DNA from: Choristocarpus tenellus KU-1152
Lineage: Eukaryota > Phaeophyceae
DNA: 29,215 nucleotides
Assembly: GCA_964200185.2 (NCBI GenBank)
Contig: CAXNAD020000112.1
Coordinates: 1 to 29,215, forward strand
Reading direction: 5' to 3'
Shown here piece after piece: positions 27,778 to 29,215 of this stretch (its first letter is position 1; the number at the start of each line of letters is the position of its first letter). The notes under the pieces were generated by a model that searched no databases, had not been told where the DNA came from, and saw nothing but the letters and a program-made list of their open reading frames with translations. A program made the position numbers and the translations under genes.

Positions 27778-27952
27778 CAGTTGAACATCCTTTCCCACAA
27801 GGATTATTCTTACAAGGATTATTCCCACAAGGATTCAGGATCAGATTTGGGTAATGGAGAGGATGATTCTGACAAGGACGGAGCAGATAAGCAGAGCAGC
27901 GATGAGGACTTCGGCAGAGGGGGAACCGAGTCATTTGTCGGGGGAATGAATA
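27778..27952 (+). other. Acidic Ser/Asp-rich frame, possible terminal exon
   Basis: The plus frame follows an acceptor-like site (actctacag, ending at 27764) and reads SHKDYSYKDYSHKDSGSDLG, then an Asp/Ser-rich stretch (GEDDSDKDGADKQSSDEDFG) and a stop at 27950-27952. The start contains a short imperfect tandem of acaaggattattc. It looks like an acidic C-terminal tail, but no partner exon is firm. Confidence 0.25.
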
Positions 27953-28465
27953 GATAGATGGGGTGGGAACTTCCACCTGCAAGTTATACACTAACATTAA
28001 AAAAAATGTACACCTGATTGTGGAGGATATCTCACAGTGTGTGCTTGAGCACCTCTGTGCCTCTCAGAAGGGTACGGCCAGGAGAGGGCTGGGGCAAGGA
28101 TCTTCAGTCACTCTTCCTCTCCTACGTGGTCTACTACTCTAGGGGCAGTTTACATCTTAGACCGGGCAATTGCAAGGGCAATATATGGGAGTGCATAGCA
28201 AACTAATGCATTTTTTGTTTTAGGCAGATGTTGTTTGGGTCATTAAGGATCATCTCACCCAAAGACAACACTTTGAGGTTGGGATTCCAGGTTGTTTGAG
28301 CGTGGGATTTACACTTTTCACCAGGATGTTGCAGTAGCATGTAGACCAGGCAGCGATATGTGATGTATACCATCCATTTATCTATTCTAACAGGTGGTGG
28401 ATGTCTCTTGGTATGCATTTAAGGGCCAGTGACGAGATCATGGCCTGGGTAGGCTTGCACATGGA

Positions 28466-28504
28466 TTAACCCTAACCCTAACCCTAACCCTAACCCTAAC
28501 CCCT
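28466..28504. repeat. Interstitial telomeric repeat (CCCTAA)n
   Basis: About six perfect tandem copies of the TTAGGG-type telomere repeat, with the C-rich strand on plus, flanked on both sides by ordinary unique sequence. Confidence 0.95.
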
Positions 28505-29215
28505 TCACACACTTTTCACACAACTGAAGTATTGTGCAACTACGTGACAAATGATCAGAAACAAATTAAAAATGACCATTTCAAATATATATATATGTAT
28601 CACTACCAATCGCAACCTCCAGGTGGATCGAACATACTTGGACATACAACAAAATTGAGTCTTTCCTCTGGTGCAATATGTACATACATACATTAACCAA
28701 GAAGAATGTCAGGTGGGGGGTTAAGATATTTGTAGTACAACCACCAGAAAAAAAAGCAATTCTTAAGGTATGCATATATTTTGTTAGGCCAGGCCTTCTC
28801 CAATACAATGGGGTGGGGAAGGGGGGGGGAGAATTGATTCTTGACTGTATTCCAAGTAACTTAACCAAGCACTTTGGAATAATACTCCATGTTAATAAAA
28901 GTAACGAAAGACATCCCTCATTGGTCGATGCTATGCTGGATCCAATCTTGTAGAAAGAGACTACCAGTAGCCACCATCTAAATCTAAGTCTCCACTGAAA
29001 AGATCACAAGAAAATAGGAGAGTCATAAAACCCAAACACTCACTCTAATGTAATTATATCATTGCTCTAGTACTGTCAAGATAAAATAACTATTGCCTGC
29101 AAAATCTCTTGCACAAAATACTCCAGAGTACATACAAGATAAGATTCATTAGGAGCATCTATTTTAATTTTCAAAAATAAAACACCCTACAAAAGTCGGT
29201 CATGAGCATGGGGAG

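Larger units (their letters stand above)
26334..29215. other. Upstream of the recognised aminopeptidase exons; no recognised gene
   Basis: If the aminopeptidase gene continues to the right, this is intron or unrecognised N-terminal exon sequence. It contains an 8-bp tandem repeat (26631-26653), an AT-rich island (about 26830-27015), an acidic plus-strand frame (about 27778-27952), a plus-strand frame open from about 27982 to 28141 (VEDISQCVLEHLCASQKG) and a telomere-like repeat. None has a recognisable family. Confidence 0.35.

Overview
The window looks like nuclear DNA of a microbial eukaryote, probably an alga or other protist. Genes are split by canonical GT-AG introns, intergenic DNA is long and rich in simple repeats, and there is an internal (CCCTAA)n tract of the TTAGGG telomere type. 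The predicted proteins are eukaryotic: a complex I subunit, a GCK-like mitochondrial protein, a MYND-finger protein and an M17 leucyl aminopeptidase. I cannot name the species or confirm the lineage from sequence alone.

Layout, left to right. A histidine-phosphatase (phosphoglycerate-mutase-like) gene lies on the minus strand from about 610/787 to 2429. Its N-terminal half is clear, but the second half of the domain is missing from the window. From 2430 to 8269 the DNA is mostly repeats and eroded reading frames. This stretch holds one long unrecognised minus-strand ORF (3943-4662) and an AT-rich insert (about 6171-6625) with fragments of two alphaproteobacterial/mitochondrial-type genes, ccmF and rpoA. 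A complete two-exon NDUFB7 (complex I B18 subunit) gene is at 8270-9207 on the minus strand. Facing away from it is a six-exon plus-strand gene (9922-13409) that I assembled from splice sites. It has a mitochondrial-type presequence, a membrane-anchor-like stretch, an unrecognised middle domain, a 12-nt microexon and a C-terminal GCK-like cysteine domain.

The right half has a MYND-finger gene at 15578-16747 (plus, possibly with a short upstream exon at 15427-15451). After about 4 kb without recognisable genes comes the 3' part of a leucyl aminopeptidase gene (20767-26333, minus). Its last seven exons contain every M17 metal ligand and both catalytic residues. The final 2.9 kb holds an AT-rich island, an acidic reading frame and the internal telomeric repeat.

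Two neighbouring, divergently transcribed genes (NDUFB7 and the GCK-like gene) both look like cysteine-motif proteins of the mitochondrial intermembrane space. The best candidates for something new are the GCK-like gene, the bacterial/mitochondrial-type insert, a conserved peptide fragment found in two places about 12 kb apart, and a tandem duplication of the end of the aminopeptidase gene.
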